Shown here piece after piece: positions 36,633 through 45,976 of a stretch of 64,000 bases of DNA (position 1 is its first letter; the number at the start of each line of letters is the position of its first letter). The notes beneath the pieces are model-generated. The model searched no databases and was not told where the DNA came from. It saw only the letters and a list, made by a program, of their open reading frames with translations. Made by a program: the position numbers and the translations under genes. The stretch comes from Youxingia wuxianensis (GTDB lineage Bacteria > Bacillota > Clostridia > Oscillospirales > Ruminococcaceae), in NCBI RefSeq assembly GCF_014385085.1, contig NZ_JACRTD010000010.1, positions 1 through 64,000 on the forward strand. Direction: 5' to 3'.

Positions 36633-39600
36633 ATGGCTCGGGACTACAATGTAGATGATATTTTGGAGGAACTGAGAACCAGGAAGGAAGGGGACCGTCC
36701 TCGATATTCCCAGGATACATACGATTATGAAAATACGCGCTCCAGGGAAAGTTCTTATCAAGCTCCCCCCCAGCGTGGATACGGGGAGGAAGGATACTCC
36801 CCCCGCCGTCCGGCGGAATATGAACAGAGACGCAGCGCTTCTCATCCGCAGAGCTATGCTTCTCGGCAGGAAGAGGACGGCCGTTTTTCAAGAAATGTAG
36901 AAGGATTTGGCCAGCGTCAGCCGGGTTCCCGCCCTCAGCGGCCCTCTCAGCGCCGGCTGCCCCGGCTGGAGGAGGACGCGCCCTTTGGCAAAAGCAATGA
37001 GCGGGGATTAAGAGGGTCCAATCCTTATGAAGGAACCACCCGCCGCAGACGGCAGGAGGAATATGGAGATTTTTCCGAATATGGGCGTACTGCGCCCCGC
37101 CGGACTGTCAGGGAGCCGGAATATCCTCCCCGCAGGTATGATGAGGAACCGTCTCGCGTCCCCCGTCAGGAAGGATATGCTCCCAGGAGGGAGCCGTCTT
37201 ACGAACAGCAGGATGCCTACCATCCGCAGCAGCGGCCGGTACGGCGTACGGCTTTTGACCGGGATGACTGGCAGGAAGGGAACAGCGGCCGTTACGGGAC
37301 CAATCCCATGCGGCCCGACGGATTTGGGGAAGAAGCTTCCCCGTCCTCTCGCCGCCTAAGGGAAGAGGAGAATTACCGTCGGCCGGAAAATTATGCGGCC
37401 AGGCCCGCCGCGCCGGATCAGAGCGAAACCTTGGAACAGACGATGCAGCGGGTACGCAGAGATACCGCAGCCGGCACAGAAGAAAGATTTCAGTTTGGAA
37501 ACGTTCCCGCCCAGGAGGACGTTCCAAGAAAACCGTTTGACTTTGATACGGCTCCTATGGAGCCTTTGCCGTCCCGGCAGGAAGCGCCGGTACAGGAATA
37601 TCCCCGCGGGAGGGCGGATTTTTTGGATCAGCCGGCCGCGGCAGACAGCCGCTCCTTCTTAGGAAATGACTATCGTCCCCAGGAACAGGACGTCCAAAGA
37701 TATTCTCCCAGGGAGAGAGAATTTCAAGACTTAGCTTCTTTTACACAGGAGCAGGAGCCGCCTGCAGGCGCGCAGACGGACTTCCCTTACGAGACGGCTC
37801 AGACCCCCGCACATACTCCCTCCTGGCAAGAAGAAACGCCTTTTTCCCCTGCGTCGGAGCCGCCTGCGCAGGAGGCTGGCTTCCGATTTGATTTTGGAAC
37901 CCCGCCGGGGGAGGAGGAGTCAGGGTTTTCTTTAAAAGAGGACTTTCTTTCCGAGGGATTCCAAGACCAGAGCACCCGGATGGATATTCCGTTAGGCGCC
38001 CCGCAGGAATTTGAAACGCCGCGGGTTTCGCAGGACGATTATACTCAGGTAATCAGGCAGGAAGAATATCCATCGGAACAGTTCTCCCGCAGGGAAGAAA
38101 GAGCCCGCCGGGGAGAGGCTCCGGCAGAATTGGCCCGTTCCCAGTGGCAGGCCTCTTATGCTCAGCAGGAATTTTTAGAGACGGAACCTTTGGCGGAAGA
38201 TGATTTTACCGCTCCAGAGGACGCCCCGTATGTAGAAAAAGAGATCAAATCGATCAAAACCGGTTTGACGGTCAAATTAGTTATCAGCGGGATTTTGGCG
38301 TTTGTGCTTATTTACCTGGCCTTCTCCATTAACCCTCTGCCATTTACTGAAAGCGTGATGCTGCCTCTTCCAAAGCCCATCTTTCCGGAAGAGAATATGC
38401 GGTTGTTTATTGCCGCTAATTTGTTGATTACGGTGATCAGCGCTATTGTATGCAGCAATGTGATCGGCGGCGGGATCGTCTCCCTTTGTAAGATGAAGGC
38501 GGACAGCGATTCCCCAGTGGCCCTGGCTATGCTGGGGGTGCTCATTCAAGGGATCATGCTGCTGTTAAAACCGGAAATGTTGGACCCGTCCGTGGTGTGT
38601 ATTTATTTTTCCGTCGCAGGCACAGCGTTGTTTTTCAACCTGATAGGGAAAAAGATGCTGATCAACCGGGTGCAGCGCAACTTCCATTTCCTCACCGGCG
38701 AGCGGGAGAAATATGCTTTCCTTCAGGTGAAAAACCGGGAATTTGCGCGGGAGTTCACCCGGGGACTGGGCGCGGATGTAGATCGGGTAGCGTTCAGTAC
38801 AAAAACAGATTTTATCACGGGATTTTTAGATAAAAGCTATTCTCCCGATTACAGCGAAGGGATTAGCCGTTTGGTGGTTCCCATCAGCTTTGTAGGAAGC
38901 ATTGTGGTAGCGGCGGTGACCTACATTCTTACCAAGGATATTTTCAGCGCAATCACTGGATTTACCGCGATACTTTGCATCTGCGCGCCGTTTTCCTGTG
39001 CGATTATCCCAAATCTGATGCAGGCAAAGGTCACCAAAAAACTTACCCGTATGGGAGCGATGCTGGCGGGCTACTCCACAGCGCAGGAATTGGCGGACAC
39101 CGATGCGGTAGTGGTCAGCGATAAAGAGCTGTTTGTTTCCGGAAGCGTGCTTCTCCATGGGATGAAGGTGTTCGCAGAAAAGCGGATTGACGAAGCTATT
39201 TTAGATGCGGCCAGTGTAATTATCTCCTGTCAGGGGATTATGACCGACGTATTTCTTAATATGGTGGGCAACAACCGCCGGCTGCTTAAGAAAGTGGACA
39301 GCGTAGTGTATGAGGATGGACTTGGAATTTCCGCTTGGGTAGATGGAAAAAGGGTCCTGATTGGCAGCAGCCAGCTAATGCGGCATCATGGCATTGAGTG
39401 CCCCTCTCGGGATTTTGAAAGCCGTTATGTACGGGATGGGAGACAGGTGCTGTACCTTGCTAATTCCGGAGAACTGAGCGCGATGTTTGTGGTCAGCTAC
39501 AACGCCGATCCGGATGTGGCGCAGGCGGTGTCCTCCATTGCGGACAGAGGGTTGTCTCTGATTGTATACTCCACCGATCCCAATATTACTTCCGAGCATA

Positions 39601-39947
39601 TTGCGGCGGTATTTGATATCCCCCGGGATCGGGTGAAGGTATTACCTGCCAAGATGCATTCAGAATATAAAACTCTTACCGCACCAAAAGAAAAGGTATC
39701 CGCCGGAAGCGCTCATTCCGGAGCGTTGGAAGGGATCCCCGCCTTAATTAAAGGCGCCCAGGCGGTCAAACGCTCGGTTACCATCGGTACAATTACCCAG
39801 CTGATCGGAATTATGGCGGGATATGGGTTGGTAGCGTTTATGTCCTTTGCCAATTCCTTGTCCTCCATACAGTTTACGACCATGCTTATGTTCCAACTGG
39901 GGTGGTTGGTGCTGGTGAGTCTCATTTGCTCCCTTGGTAAAAAGTAA
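36633..39947 (+). CDS. Degenerate P-type ATPase-like membrane protein with a giant disordered N-terminal region
   Basis: An 1104-residue protein. Start is ATG 36633 behind GAGGAGTGGAAG. Residues 1-25 form a helix (YNVDDILEELRTRK). About 26-540 is low-complexity, rich in Arg, Glu, Gln, Pro, Tyr and Ser, first basic then acidic, and almost certainly disordered. Six membrane segments follow, then a cytoplasmic part resembling P- and N-domains, then two more segments. The phosphorylation motif DKTGT reads DKELF (Asp830), the membrane CPC-like motif reads CAPFSC, the TGE actuator loop is not evident, and GDGxND is missing, yet VDGKRVLIGSSQLMRHHGIE still resembles the nucleotide-binding domain. It is thus probably an inactive descendant of a metal-type P-ATPase used as a scaffold. 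Function unknown. Confidence 0.75.
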   Translation: MARDYNVDDILEELRTRKEGDRPRYSQDTYDYENTRSRESSYQAPPQRGYGEEGYSPRRPAEYEQRRSASHPQSYASRQEEDGRFSRNVEGFGQRQPGSRPQRPSQRRLPRLEEDAPFGKSNERGLRGSNPYEGTTRRRRQEEYGDFSEYGRTAPRRTVREPEYPPRRYDEEPSRVPRQEGYAPRREPSYEQQDAYHPQQRPVRRTAFDRDDWQEGNSGRYGTNPMRPDGFGEEASPSSRRLREEENYRRPENYAARPAAPDQSETLEQTMQRVRRDTAAGTEERFQFGNVPAQEDVPRKPFDFDTAPMEPLPSRQEAPVQEYPRGRADFLDQPAAADSRSFLGNDYRPQEQDVQRYSPREREFQDLASFTQEQEPPAGAQTDFPYETAQTPAHTPSWQEETPFSPASEPPAQEAGFRFDFGTPPGEEESGFSLKEDFLSEGFQDQSTRMDIPLGAPQEFETPRVSQDDYTQVIRQEEYPSEQFSRREERARRGEAPAELARSQWQASYAQQEFLETEPLAEDDFTAPEDAPYVEKEIKSIKTGLTVKLVISGILAFVLIYLAFSINPLPFTESVMLPLPKPIFPEENMRLFIAANLLITVISAIVCSNVIGGGIVSLCKMKADSDSPVALAMLGVLIQGIMLLLKPEMLDPSVVCIYFSVAGTALFFNLIGKKMLINRVQRNFHFLTGEREKYAFLQVKNREFAREFTRGLGADVDRVAFSTKTDFITGFLDKSYSPDYSEGISRLVVPISFVGSIVVAAVTYILTKDIFSAITGFTAILCICAPFSCAIIPNLMQAKVTKKLTRMGAMLAGYSTAQELADTDAVVVSDKELFVSGSVLLHGMKVFAEKRIDEAILDAASVIISCQGIMTDVFLNMVGNNRRLLKKVDSVVYEDGLGISAWVDGKRVLIGSSQLMRHHGIECPSRDFESRYVRDGRQVLYLANSGELSAMFVVSYNADPDVAQAVSSIADRGLSLIVYSTDPNITSEHIAAVFDIPRDRVKVLPAKMHSEYKTLTAPKEKVSAGSAHSGALEGIPALIKGAQAVKRSVTIGTITQLIGIMAGYGLVAFMSFANSLSSIQFTTMLMFQLGWLVLVSLICSLGKK

Positions 39948-39962
39948 TACAATTTAATGACG

Positions 39963-40003
39963 CGCGCCTCCCCGGAAATGTTTTCCGGGGAGGCGCGTTT
40001 TTT
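39963..40003 (+). terminator. Terminator after the ATPase-like gene
   Basis: CGCGCCTCCCCGGAAA / TTTCCGGGGAGGCGCG with a 3-base loop and a T-run. Confidence 0.9.
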
Positions 40004-40131
40004 GGAAGGACGTGGGGAATCGCCCAAAAACAAGTTATTATGCTAACGTTTATTTAAATATAAGATGATAATTTGTGCGTTTTTTACAGTATTTTGTATG
40101 TTTTTTATACGAAGGCTAATAAGGGTTTTAC

Positions 40132-40160
40132 TTGCTAATGAAATCAATAAACTGTATAAT
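40132..40160 (+). promoter_or_regulatory. Promoter of the EF-G paralogue
   Basis: TTGCTA, 17 bases, TATAAT, about 85 bases before the start codon. The remainder of the ~240-base gap is A/T-rich with no gene. Confidence 0.6.
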
Positions 40161-40246
40161 ATCAATAGTATGCAACAGGGATTTAATTATAAGTTATATA
40201 TTCTGACCAAATATTCATTGGCGAACAAAAAAAGGAGTGTATCAAC

Positions 40247-42322
40247 ATGAGACAATACTTGGCGGGCAAAATCAGAAATGTTGCCATCGCTGGACACGGC
40301 TCCAGCGGAAAAACTTCCCTGACGGAGGCGCTGCTGTTTAAATCTGCGGCAACCGACAGACTGGGAAAGATTATGGACGGCAACACCGTTTGTGATTTCG
40401 ATCCCGAAGAAATAAAAAGACAGGTATCCGTTTCCAGCGCGGTGGCTCCTCTTAATTGGGGCAGCGTAAAGATCAATCTGATTGACACCCCGGGCTTGTT
40501 CGATTTTGCCGCCGGCATGTATGAAGGAATCCGTGCGGCGGAAAGCGTACTCATTGTGGTGTCCTCCCGTTCAGGGGTGACTGTGGGCGCGGAAAAAGCA
40601 TACAAGCTGGCCCAGCAGATGGGAAAATCCAAAATGTTCTTTGTTTCTAAAATGGATGCGGAGCATGCGGATTTTTATAAGGTTCTGGAAGAATTAAAAG
40701 CCAGTTTCGGGCCGTCTATCTGTCCGCTGGTAGTGCCGTATATGGTAGACCATAAAGTAGAATGCTACATCAACCTGGTAGACAACAAGGCATATAAATA
40801 TAACGATAAGGGCGAACCCACCGAGGTGGCTATGCCGGATACCGGTCACCGTTTGGAAGGGCTGACAGTAGCGATCAGTGAAGCGGTAGCGGAGACGGAC
40901 GAAGCTTTATTTGAGAAATATTTCTCCGGCGAAGCGTTTACCCGTGATGAAATCCTCAAAGGGATCCACCAAGGGGTACACCAGGGGACGATCACTCCGG
41001 TACTGTGCGGTTCCGCCCAGACGCTGGAAGGAATTGACCAACTTCTGGATGCGCTGGTAGACCATCTGCCTTCCGCCTGGGAAGCGGGCGAGGAGAACGC
41101 GGTGGACGAAAAAGGAGAAGAGGTCCAGATTGCCTGTACCGACGAGGCGCCCTTGGCGGCATATATCTTCAAAACGGTTGCCGACCCGTTCGTGGGGAAA
41201 ATGTCCTACTTTAAGGTGGTTTCCGGTAAGCTTTCTTCTGAGATTGTTCCGATTAACGCACGTACCGGTCAGCCGGAAAGATTGGGAAAACTAGCGTATG
41301 TCTGCGGCAAAAAGCAGATGGACACCTCTTTTATTACCGCGGGGGACATCGGCGTAGTAACCAAATTAGGGGATTCTGTCACCGGCGATACCCTTTGTGA
41401 TCCTAAACGAATCGTGAAGTTTGCTATGGTAAACTTCCCAGCGCCAACCCTTTCGATGGCGGTGAAAACCAAGCAGAAAGGCGACGAAGGTAAGGTCGCT
41501 CAAGGAATGGTACGTCTGATGGAGGAAGATCCAACCCTCGGCTTTGAACAAAACGCAGAAACCCATCAGCAGGTAATCTCCGGTTTGGGCGAGCAGCATC
41601 TGGATGTTGTGGTTTCCAAATTGAAAAATAAATTCGGGGTAGATATCGACCTGGAAAAACCAAGAGTGGCTTACCGCGAGACCATCCGCAAAAGCGTGAA
41701 GGTCCAGGGACGGCATAAGAAACAGTCCGGCGGCCACGGCCAATACGGCGACGTTTGGATCGAGTTTGAGCCGTATGATGGGGAAGAACTGCTGTTTGCT
41801 GAAAATGTATTCGGCGGCTCGGTTCCCAAAAACTTCTTCCCGGCGGTAGAAAAAGGTCTGCAGGACTGCGTCAAGAAAGGCGTGCTGGCAGGATATCCTA
41901 TGGTTGGTCTGAAGGCTACCTTATACGACGGCTCCTACCACCCGGTAGACTCCTCGGAAATGGCCTTTAAGATGGCGGCTACTCTGGCTTATAAGTCGGG
42001 GATTCCCCAGGCGTCTCCGGCACTGCTGGAACCAATCGGCAATCTGAAAGTATACGTACCGGACAGCAATACCGGTGATATGATCGGGGAACTGAACAAA
42101 CGCCGCGGCCGTGTTCTTGGAATGAACCCGGCGGAGGATGGTCTGCAGATGATCGAGGCGGAAGTGCCTATGAGCGAAATGCACGACTTTACTACGATCC
42201 TTCGTTCCACCACCCAGGGCAGGGGCTACTTTACCCTGGTCTTTGAGCGCTACGAATTGCTTCCCACACAGTTGGAAGCAGCGGTGATCGAAGATGCCAA
42301 AGCAATGAACGAGGAAGAGTAA
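40247..42322 (+). CDS. Elongation factor G-like translational GTPase (EF-G2 type)
   Basis: A 691-residue five-domain EF-G homologue. The P-loop GHGSSGKT is at 16-23, G3 DTPGLFDF at 80-87 and G4 SKMD at 134-137, with domain II near 290-370, domain III, domain IV (HKKQSGGHGQYGDVWIEFEP) and domain V to the end (RGRVLGMNPAEDGLQMIEAEVPMSEMHDF). The catalytic His of the usual DTPGH is Leu84, the NKxD Asn is Ser134, and the effector RGITI is replaced by RQVSVSSAV. It is thus not the main EF-G (fusA normally sits with rpsL/rpsG and tuf). Such paralogues are common in Clostridia and of unclear role, perhaps ribosome rescue or slow translocation. RBS AAAGGAG precedes the ATG. Confidence 0.85.
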   Translation: MRQYLAGKIRNVAIAGHGSSGKTSLTEALLFKSAATDRLGKIMDGNTVCDFDPEEIKRQVSVSSAVAPLNWGSVKINLIDTPGLFDFAAGMYEGIRAAESVLIVVSSRSGVTVGAEKAYKLAQQMGKSKMFFVSKMDAEHADFYKVLEELKASFGPSICPLVVPYMVDHKVECYINLVDNKAYKYNDKGEPTEVAMPDTGHRLEGLTVAISEAVAETDEALFEKYFSGEAFTRDEILKGIHQGVHQGTITPVLCGSAQTLEGIDQLLDALVDHLPSAWEAGEENAVDEKGEEVQIACTDEAPLAAYIFKTVADPFVGKMSYFKVVSGKLSSEIVPINARTGQPERLGKLAYVCGKKQMDTSFITAGDIGVVTKLGDSVTGDTLCDPKRIVKFAMVNFPAPTLSMAVKTKQKGDEGKVAQGMVRLMEEDPTLGFEQNAETHQQVISGLGEQHLDVVVSKLKNKFGVDIDLEKPRVAYRETIRKSVKVQGRHKKQSGGHGQYGDVWIEFEPYDGEELLFAENVFGGSVPKNFFPAVEKGLQDCVKKGVLAGYPMVGLKATLYDGSYHPVDSSEMAFKMAATLAYKSGIPQASPALLEPIGNLKVYVPDSNTGDMIGELNKRRGRVLGMNPAEDGLQMIEAEVPMSEMHDFTTILRSTTQGRGYFTLVFERYELLPTQLEAAVIEDAKAMNEEE

Positions 42323-42366
42323 TATCACTTATGCCCAAATAACTTCTATTTCCATAAAGTCATCCT

Positions 42367-42399
42367 TCAAACACCGCCGGAAACGGCGGTGTTTGAGTT
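42367..42399 (+). terminator. Terminator of the EF-G paralogue gene
   Basis: TCAAACACCGCCG-GAAA-CGGCGGTGTTTGA followed by GTTT; the U-run is weak. Confidence 0.75.
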
Positions 42400-42478
42400 T
42401 GTAGGAGACGGCATATAATTGCGCCTGGATACGTATATATTTATATGAAATATATGTAAAAGAGGTGGGCGGTGTTTT

Positions 42479-42979
42479 ATGCTGACAATTTCTATAAAAA
42501 TTACCCCGAAGCGGATCGGGATATTCTGCGTGGCGGTAGCGATAGCGGCTACGGGCACCTTATGGGTGAAATCCCTATTTGCCATGAGAGCGGAAAACCA
42601 GACCGCGGCTCTGCCGGAAAAAATAAAGGTAGAAAAGGCCCCGGCAAAGACGAACCAGCAGCGAGTGGAGTTCTTATCCCAGTTTGGCTGGACAGTCCAG
42701 GAGGAGCCGGATGAAATTCTAGAGGTAGTCATCCCAAAGGAGTTTGACGAGGTGTACCAGCAGTACAACGAGATTCAAAAGGCACAGGGGTGCGATTTGG
42801 AGAAATATGCCGGAAAACGGTGTAAGAGGTACAGTTATAATATTACCAACTACCCGGATCATCCGGAAAATATTCATGGAAACTTGATTGTCTATAATGG
42901 AAAAATTATCGGCGGGGATGTATGCTCCCTGGAATTGGATGGATTTATGCATGGTTTTGCGATTGCATCCGCCCAGTAA
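42479..42979 (+). CDS. DUF4830 domain protein, membrane-anchored
   Basis: A 166-residue protein. An N-terminal signal anchor (about 10-35) is followed by a linker and a DUF4830-type domain (about 58-166) with QRVEFLSQFGWTVQEEP, VIPKEFDEVYQQYNEIQKAQGCDLEKYAGK, YSYNITNYPDHPENIHGNLIVYNGKIIGGDVCS and LDGFMHG. The family is found in Clostridia and has no known function. The RBS is GAGGTGGGCGGTG. It is probably extracytoplasmic. It precedes the pseudouridine synthase by about 100 bases. Confidence 0.8.
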   Translation: MLTISIKITPKRIGIFCVAVAIAATGTLWVKSLFAMRAENQTAALPEKIKVEKAPAKTNQQRVEFLSQFGWTVQEEPDEILEVVIPKEFDEVYQQYNEIQKAQGCDLEKYAGKRCKRYSYNITNYPDHPENIHGNLIVYNGKIIGGDVCSLELDGFMHGFAIASAQ

Positions 42980-43082
42980 AATATGGTACAATTAGACAAA
43001 ATCGTGTTAAATTCATTGTAAAAGCTGATTCCCGGCAGATGTTTTGAAAAAGATAGCCTGCCGGGAACTTACGAGGTGGACT

Positions 43083-43808
43083 ATGGCGTTTTCAAAGGGA
43101 CGGGATCGAATTGACAAAGTGGTGGCGGCCCAAACCAGCCTTTCCCGCAAGGATGTACATAAGCTGCTTAGCAAGGGGAAGGTTACGCTCAATGGAGAGG
43201 TGGTGCGAAACTTTGACAGCCGTGTGGATATGGAGAAGGACAGGCTGGAAATTGAGGGAAAAGTGCTGCATTTGCGCCGGTACTCCTACCTGATGCTCAA
43301 TAAACCCCAGGGGGTGGTGTGCGCCACCCAGGACGCGGCCCTGCCTACGGTGATCGATCTGGTGCCCCAGCAGCTGCGCCGAAAAGGACTGTTTCCTGCA
43401 GGAAGGCTGGACAAGGATACGGAAGGGTTTGTGCTGATTACCAACGACGGGGAGCTGGCCCATCGGATATTGTCTCCTAAAAGCCATGTGCCCAAGACAT
43501 ACACCGCCCTGCTGGACAAGCCGGCGGGGGAGGAGATAGCCGCCGCTTTTCACAAAGGAGTGGTGCTGGACGGGGTGAAATGCCTGCCGGCACAGCTGGA
43601 GGTCCTGGAAGATGACGGGAAGAAAGTCAGAGTGGTGATCCGGCAGGGGATGTATCATCAGATCAAGAGAATGTTTCTGGCCTTTGGAATTACGGTGGAG
43701 TACCTGCGCCGGGAAAAAATCGGAGGACTTTCTTTGGACGAGGATTTGCAGCTTGGTAAATGTAGGGAACTTAGCCAAAATGAGGTAGAGCTTCTCCGCC
43801 TAAAATAG
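43083..43808 (+). CDS. rsuA: RsuA-family rRNA pseudouridine synthase
   Basis: A 241-residue enzyme converting uridine to pseudouridine in 16S rRNA (RsuA, position 516 in E. coli numbering) or a close 23S paralogue. An S4 RNA-binding domain covers 1-60 (RIDKVVAAQTSLSRKDVHKLLSKGKVTLNGEVV). The catalytic Asp is in AGRLDKDTEGFVLITNDG (near 104), and GMYHQIKRMF is the later conserved motif. The start is ATG 43083 behind GAGGTGG; the longer frame adds 13 codons without an RBS. The family length is normal. Confidence 0.92.
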   Translation: MAFSKGRDRIDKVVAAQTSLSRKDVHKLLSKGKVTLNGEVVRNFDSRVDMEKDRLEIEGKVLHLRRYSYLMLNKPQGVVCATQDAALPTVIDLVPQQLRRKGLFPAGRLDKDTEGFVLITNDGELAHRILSPKSHVPKTYTALLDKPAGEEIAAAFHKGVVLDGVKCLPAQLEVLEDDGKKVRVVIRQGMYHQIKRMFLAFGITVEYLRREKIGGLSLDEDLQLGKCRELSQNEVELLRLK

Positions 43809-43886
43809 CGTAAAGCTGGAATTTATGGCAATGTTCAGGATTACAGGTAAAAATAACCAAAGAATTGTGAGGAAGCTGTTCAAAAT

Positions 43887-43893
43887 TTCGACA
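43887..43893 (-). promoter_or_regulatory. Spo0A box-like site
   Basis: Reads TTTGTCGAAAT on the minus strand, with core TGTCGAA. It lies about 115 bases upstream of the promoter of the PucR-type gene, farther than a typical activator position. Confidence 0.3.
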
Positions 43894-44006
43894 AACTTTT
43901 TTCACATATTAGGCATGGAAAAGTAGTATTATTGGAAAAAAGTATGTTTGACAGCTATCTTTTTAAAAAAATAATCATTATTCAACAACAAATACGATAA
44001 ATTGTA

Positions 44007-44035
44007 TTGCAAATTATACAAATTTGTTGTAAAAT
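44007..44035 (+). promoter_or_regulatory. Promoter of the PucR-type regulator
   Basis: TTGCAA, 17 bases, TAAAAT, about 60 bases before the start. The gap 43809-44097 is A/T-rich and otherwise featureless. Confidence 0.5.
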
Positions 44036-44097
44036 AACGATGATAGACTTGTATTCGGGAAAAATGCAATTTATTACGAGTAAAAGAGGGGATAGAA

Positions 44098-45183
44098 ATG
44101 TCAAACAGGCTTTTCCAAGGTATCGTTCATCAAATGCGGGATTGTATCGACAGAGTGATCGGTGTCGTAGATGACAGCGCTACGATTATCTCCTGCAGCG
44201 ATCTGACTAAAATTGGTGAAACCAGCGATTTCTTTACCATCGACGTAGGTGACATGAACGAAGTTTTTGTTCGTGACGGCTATACTTATAAACCTTTTGG
44301 CAATAAGATGAAACCGGAATTTGCCGTATTCGTCGAGGGCGTAGATGATCTGGCGACGAAATATTGTAATATTTTGTCCATTTCTCTTTCTTCCATCAAA
44401 CAGTATTATGATGAGAAATATGACCGGAATAACTTTATTAAAAACGTTATTTTGGATAATATCCTTCCGGGCGATATTTATGTAAAAGCCCGTGAGCTGC
44501 ATTTTAATACCGATTCTACCCGTGTAGTGCTGCTGATCAGAATTGTAGCTTCCAATGATATTTCCGCTTTCGATGTGATACAGAACCTTTTCCCGGATAA
44601 GCAGAAAGACTTTGTGTTCAATATTTCCGAAAGCGATATCGTTTTAGTCAAGGAAACAAAGGCCGGAATAGAATCCAAAGACCTGGAAAAACTGGCTCGT
44701 TCCATTGTAGACACCCTGGGCAGCGAGTTCTATACCAAGGTGGTTGTGGGTATCGGCACCTCGGTGATGGGCGTCAAAGATTTGGCGCGCAGCTTTAAAG
44801 AAGCGCAGGTAGCCTTGGAGGTAGGAAAGGTATTTGACACAGAAAAGGCGATTGTAAGTTATGACAATCTGGGAATCGCCAGACTTATTTATCAGCTTCC
44901 CACCACCCTGTGCGACATGTTTTTGCGGGAAGTATTCAAAAAAGGCTCGATTGAGAGCCTGGATCACGAGACCCTGTTTACCATCCAAAAATTCTTTGAG
45001 AATAATCTGAATGTGTCGGAAACCTCCAGAAAGCTTTTTGTACACAGAAATACGCTGGTTTACCGTCTGGAAAAGATTAAAAAGCTCACCGGCCTGGATC
45101 TGCGTGAATTTGACCATGCCATTATTTTTAAAGTTGCCTTGATGGTGAAAAAATATCTGACGGCAAATCCAGTAAAATATTAA
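44098..45183 (+). CDS. PucR/CdaR-family transcriptional regulator
   Basis: A 361-residue regulator. The C-terminal PucR-type helix-turn-helix is at about 296-350: LNVSETSRKLFVHRNTLVYRLEKIKKLTGLDLREFDHAIIFKVA. A GGDEF-like CdaR middle domain covers about 120-280. The N-terminal 110 residues have no named motif. Such proteins activate sugar-diacid or purine catabolism genes, but in Clostridia many are of unknown target and no catabolic genes adjoin it here. RBS GAGGGG precedes the ATG. It ends near a terminator before ftsE. Confidence 0.85.
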   Translation: MSNRLFQGIVHQMRDCIDRVIGVVDDSATIISCSDLTKIGETSDFFTIDVGDMNEVFVRDGYTYKPFGNKMKPEFAVFVEGVDDLATKYCNILSISLSSIKQYYDEKYDRNNFIKNVILDNILPGDIYVKARELHFNTDSTRVVLLIRIVASNDISAFDVIQNLFPDKQKDFVFNISESDIVLVKETKAGIESKDLEKLARSIVDTLGSEFYTKVVVGIGTSVMGVKDLARSFKEAQVALEVGKVFDTEKAIVSYDNLGIARLIYQLPTTLCDMFLREVFKKGSIESLDHETLFTIQKFFENNLNVSETSRKLFVHRNTLVYRLEKIKKLTGLDLREFDHAIIFKVALMVKKYLTANPVKY

Positions 45184-45258
45184 TTTGTTTTGGGATTGCC
45201 ACAAAAGTTCGAATATAGGGAAAAACGTAAATAGGTTTACTGTTTTTCAAACAAAATT

Positions 45259-45282
45259 GGCCTGTTGAAAAACGGGCCTTTT
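45259..45282 (+). terminator. Terminator upstream of ftsE
   Basis: GGCCTGTT-GAAA-AACGGGCC, then TTTT; eight pairs with one G-U. It lies just before the ftsE RBS. Confidence 0.65.
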
Positions 45283-45298
45283 CAAAGGCGGTGTACCA

Positions 45299-45976
45299 GT
45301 GATCGAATTTGTCAATGTGTCCAAGGTTTATAAAACCGGGACCCATGCTCTTAATAACTTCAATGTGAGTATTGACAGAGGGGAATTTGTATTTGTTGTG
45401 GGACCTTCGGGCGCTGGCAAGAGCACCTTTATTAAACTGTTAATGAGCGAGGAAAAACCTTCTTCAGGGGAGATTTATGTCAACGGGCAGAATTTGGTTA
45501 GGTTGAAGCGAAGGAAAATCCCTTATTTTAGAAGGACCTTGGGCGTTGTGTTTCAGGACTTTAGGCTGATCCCCAATATGACTGTTTATGATAATGTAGC
45601 TTTTGCTTTGCGGGTGACTAATGTACCAAGTAAGGAAATACGCAGCCGCGTGCCATACATATTGAGCTTGGTGGGGCTTTCCAACAAGGCGAAAAGCCTG
45701 CCGGAACATCTCTCCGGAGGAGAACAGCAGCGCGTGGCGCTGGCGCGGGCGCTGGTGAATAACCCTTCTCTCATTATTGCGGACGAGCCTACAGGTAATA
45801 TTGACCCGGAGCTTTCCTTTGAGATTGTGGATCTGCTCAGCGAGATTAATAAATGCGGGACAACCATTGTTATGGTGACCCATGAGCATGATCTGGTGTC
45901 GGAATTTAACCACCGGGTAATTACCATCGACCATGGTACTCTTGTTTCAGACGACTGGAATGGGGGGTATCGATGA
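45299..45976 (+). CDS. ftsE: Cell division ATP-binding protein FtsE
   Basis: A 225-residue ABC ATPase that pairs with FtsX. Walker A GPSGAGKST is at 35-43, the Q-loop in VFQDFRL near 82, the signature LSGGEQQRVALARAL near 138-152, Walker B LIIADEPTGNIDPE near 160-173, and the H-loop VTHEHD near 194. The start is GTG behind AAGGCGGTG. It ends four bases inside ftsX, so the pair is translationally coupled. It links ATP hydrolysis to cell-wall hydrolase control. Confidence 0.96.
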   Translation: MIEFVNVSKVYKTGTHALNNFNVSIDRGEFVFVVGPSGAGKSTFIKLLMSEEKPSSGEIYVNGQNLVRLKRRKIPYFRRTLGVVFQDFRLIPNMTVYDNVAFALRVTNVPSKEIRSRVPYILSLVGLSNKAKSLPEHLSGGEQQRVALARALVNNPSLIIADEPTGNIDPELSFEIVDLLSEINKCGTTIVMVTHEHDLVSEFNHRVITIDHGTLVSDDWNGGYR

